Of a stretch of 64,000 nucleotides of DNA, positions 63,265 to 64,000 are shown in pieces. The notes below the pieces were generated by a model, which made no database searches, was not told where the DNA came from, and saw nothing but the letters and a program-made list of their open reading frames with translations. Origin of the DNA: Achatina immaculata (lineage: Eukaryota > Mollusca > Gastropoda > Stylommatophora > Achatinidae); assembly GCA_009760885.1 (NCBI GenBank), contig CM019713.1:30571889-30635888 (forward strand), in the 5' to 3' direction. The first letter of the stretch is position 1. Each line of letters begins with the position of its first letter. A program made the translations under genes and the position numbers.

Positions 63265-63830
63265 TCACGAGTCGTTGATGAATGCGATAAAAAGGTAAAG
63301 AAATTAGTGACCAACAGTTTGGATTCCGAAAACATAATGGGAGGAAGAACGCCATATTATTTATGAGGATGATAACTGAAAAAAATATATGGTAGTGAAA
63401 TAAGACATTTGAGCTTGTTTTTTTTTAAAACACATAGGCTTTTGATATGGCAAAATATGAACAAATAACTAAATGTCGGGAAAAGATTAAATTATATGGT
63501 AAAGATATCAGAATAATAAGCAGTTTGTATTGGGGACAAACAGCAGTTATAATGTCTGACATAAACTATTCATAACCCATTGAAATGAAAAGAGCGGTCA
63601 GACAAGAGTTATCTCCCTGCTTGTTTGACCCATATAGGAAAAAAAATATGTAAGAGTTAATCATTAATGAAGCGGTTGTTGACAATTCCAGATATGTAGA
63701 TCAGTGAGTTATGATAGCAGAAAAGCGAAAGGACTTACAGAATCTTGTGACACAAATAAACAACAGATGCAGAGAATATGGGCTGGATATAAACATTAGA
63801 ATGGCAAAGTTCATATAAACCAGCAGAAAA
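63265..63830 (+). mobile_element. LINE reverse-transcriptase fragment
   Basis: + strand frames: QFGFRKHNGRKNAILFMRMI, AFDMAKYEQ, ISSLYWGQTAVI, 'RAVRQELSPCLF', 'NEAVVDNSRYVD', then 'INNRCREYGLDINIRMAKF'. The order corresponds to RT palm motifs with the FADD box lost. Likely LINE family B or a relative. Many stops. The remaining 170 bases to the window end are unclassified. Confidence 0.75.
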
Positions 63831-64000
63831 GAAAAAAAAAAGCCCGATTGTAAACCTAAATATAAATGGAGAAACGATATAATAAGTGGCACATTTCATA
63901 TAGTCATTCTATAACTTAGGGTTGCACTTGGTATCAGTCACTTGCAAAGATTCTGTACTTGCCAAATCTGCGTGTCTTGGGTCAAGGTGTGGCAGATTTT

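Overview
This is a eukaryotic nuclear window from an animal genome. It has intron-split genes with GT-AG junctions, AT-rich non-coding DNA, tRNA-derived SINEs, LINE, Penelope, LTR, mariner, Tc1, hAT and piggyBac-like elements, and many minisatellites. The mixture fits a lophotrochozoan, most likely a mollusc and possibly a gastropod. That placement is inference; nothing in the window fixes the species. No bacterial-type operon, CRISPR array or rRNA is present.

Only two cellular genes can be supported. (1) At the left edge (13-153, + strand) is the last coding exon of a nucleoredoxin/tryparedoxin-like thioredoxin-fold protein, followed by a possible long 3' UTR. (2) On the - strand, 26263-51083 holds a complete gene for a cytosolic 5'-nucleotidase III (NT5C3 family). 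It is assembled here from nine coding exons whose splice phases all agree and give a 299-residue protein with all HAD-type catalytic motifs. The two genes converge tail to tail across about 21 kb of transposon-rich DNA.

Layout: 0-6.8 kb, 3' UTR/AT-rich DNA with a 101-bp LINE tail and a pogo-like MITE. 6.8-15.5 kb, a piggyBac-like MITE, a LINE fragment, copy 1 of an unidentified 1.5-kb retro-type repeat, a 1.29-kb mariner, two SINEs, and a second mariner split by a hAT MITE. 15.9-21.2 kb, a large hAT transposon with a BED-finger start, invaded by a LINE (itself invaded by another LINE tail), an 18-unit 40-bp satellite and a Tc1 element. 21.2-26.2 kb, LINE pieces and the NT5C3 3' side. 26.3-51.1 kb, the NT5C3 gene; its introns carry a very young non-autonomous LTR retrotransposon, several different minisatellites, LINE fold-backs, hAT MITEs, a Penelope-like inverted repeat and a SINE. 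51.8-64 kb, copy 2 of the 1.5-kb repeat, an almost full-length RTE-like LINE inserted inside a SINE, several tail-only LINE insertions, a 102-bp palindrome and LINE remnants.

The two host genes have no evident functional link. I see no new coded defence or biosynthetic system. The most unusual material is repeat biology: the young LTR element with a single gag-like ORF, the two-variant 40-bp array inside a transposase gene, the unidentified 1.5-kb element with two sets of internal sub-repeats, a SINE tail expanded into a minisatellite, and an AP-1-motif minisatellite next to an NT5C3 exon.
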